35,694 nt of DNA, from the NCBI GenBank assembly GCA_027575765.1, contig JANBPT010000447.1, forward strand, positions 1-35,694, read 5' to 3'. A model generated the notes under the pieces. It was not told where the DNA came from. It was given only the letters and a program-made list of their open reading frames with translations, and searched no databases. Origin of the DNA: Tieghemiomyces parasiticus. Lineage: Eukaryota > Kickxellomycota > Dimargaritomycetes > Dimargaritales > Dimargaritaceae. The position numbers and the translations under genes were made by a program. Shown here piece by piece: positions 35,252 to 35,694 of the stretch; positions within the stretch are counted from its first letter, which is position 1, and every line of letters begins with the position of its first letter.

Positions 35252-35376
35252 CGCTGCCCCATCTCCGCCCTTTCATACCAGCCTTACCCCCCACCTATTC
35301 TTGCATCAACTTGCAGTCTTGTCGACGCTAAGCGACCTCGTCCCCCTGCCACTTCCCGCCCCGTTACCGTCTCACC

Positions 35377-35694
35377 ATGCAACTGCAATCGACCCTGTCC
35401 TGGCTTGCTGCGAGCCCTTTCCTGGTGTTGCTATTGCAAAAAGGTCAATCCGGCGTCCAGGCCACACCTGTAGAGGATCCACCTAAACCCGCCTCATACA
35501 ACGACCTTTCTGCCGAGCTAAGGTATCAAGTGGCAAAGGATCTGCCCCGCGCCAGTTATGCCAAGCTGACAAGTGTAGACCTGCTCTTTTCCCTACAATC
35601 TAAGCGCCGACCTGCAACAGTGATCGCCAAGGTGAGTGTACAGGCAAAGACACCCCGTTGCAGCTTATATCGTGCCATCTTCTCACATGGCGGT
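35377..35694 (+). CDS. Predicted secreted protein, first exon (3' partial)
   Basis: The first exon runs 35377-35631 (85 codons) and ends at a good donor, AAG|GTGAGT; the rest of the window is intron. Residues 1 to about 29 look like a signal peptide (hydrophobic WLAASPFLVLLL, then QKGQSGVQA before TP), although the N-terminus lacks a basic residue. The exported part begins Pro-rich and contains LSAELRYQVAKDLP, which resembles the first helix of an F-box (LPxELxxxIxxxLP), followed by a basic KRRP segment. An F-box in a secreted protein would be odd, so the resemblance may be superficial. The start is supported by a TATA box and CACC before the ATG. The family cannot be identified from one exon. 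Confidence 0.6.
   Translation, partial: MQLQSTLSWLAASPFLVLLLQKGQSGVQATPVEDPPKPASYNDLSAELRYQVAKDLPRASYAKLTSVDLLFSLQSKRRPATVIAKVSVQAKTPRCSLYRAIFSHGG

Larger units (their letters stand above)
33896..35376. other. Intergenic: right flank of the mariner relic and promoter of the last gene
   Basis: No supportable gene; the longer frames at 34411-34962 (minus) and 34952-35473 (plus) lack family features, and the latter overlaps the TATA box and start of the next gene. A perfect 7-bp hairpin lies at 33992-34008. From about 35090 to 35376 the sequence is pyrimidine-rich promoter and leader. Confidence 0.55.

Overview
The window looks like a nuclear contig from a filamentous, probably early-diverging fungus. 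Supporting points are spliceosomal introns of 168-397 nt with GTAAGT-like donors, a nuclear-encoded ATP synthase beta subunit and fungal-type delta subunit, a DAL3-type ureidoglycolate lyase, an Eaf3/MRG15-type chromodomain protein, and several short-signal-peptide secreted proteins. The exact lineage cannot be fixed from sequence alone; Zoopagomycota is a guess. All genes read with the standard code.

Layout. 1-870 (+): 3' two-thirds of the SRP receptor beta subunit. 1699-2938 (+): ureidoglycolate lyase in three exons. 2939-14568: an 11.6-kb stretch without a recognisable gene, rich in G/C homopolymers and GATAA motifs, with a pyrimidine tract that is a strong G-quadruplex candidate on the minus strand, a (CT)27 microsatellite and a group of five GATA-containing motifs spaced about 86 bp apart. 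14569-15486 (+): homeodomain transcription factor. 16401-18136 (+): Eaf3/MRG15-like protein in three exons. 20159-21815 (+): secreted protein of unknown family whose signal peptide sits on its own exon. 22265-24457 (-): mitochondrial DEAD-box RNA helicase, Mss116-like. 25697-27229 (-): ATP synthase F1 beta. 29197-29884 (+): ATP synthase F1 delta, divergent from beta. 31403-32269 (+): secreted low-complexity protein made of about 29-residue repeats. About 32841-33895 (+): a decayed, near full-length mariner transposase that automated ORF calling would miss. 35377-35694 (+): first exon of another secreted protein, cut by the window end.

How they fit together. Three adjacent genes (helicase, beta, delta) make mitochondrial proteins, and the two F1 subunits are head to head over about 2 kb that holds a perfect inverted repeat of two E-boxes (GTCACGTGC ... 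GCACGTGAC), a candidate shared bHLH (Cbf1-type) control site. The rest are single genes for protein targeting, purine nitrogen salvage, transcription and chromatin. Secreted proteins of unknown function flank the mitochondrial trio. The most notable finds are the mariner relic (catalytic spacing preserved, the second Asp lost), the repeat-built secreted protein, the phased GATA motif group and the strong excess of G/C homopolymers outside exons. No tRNA, rRNA, CRISPR or intact mobile element was found by eye.
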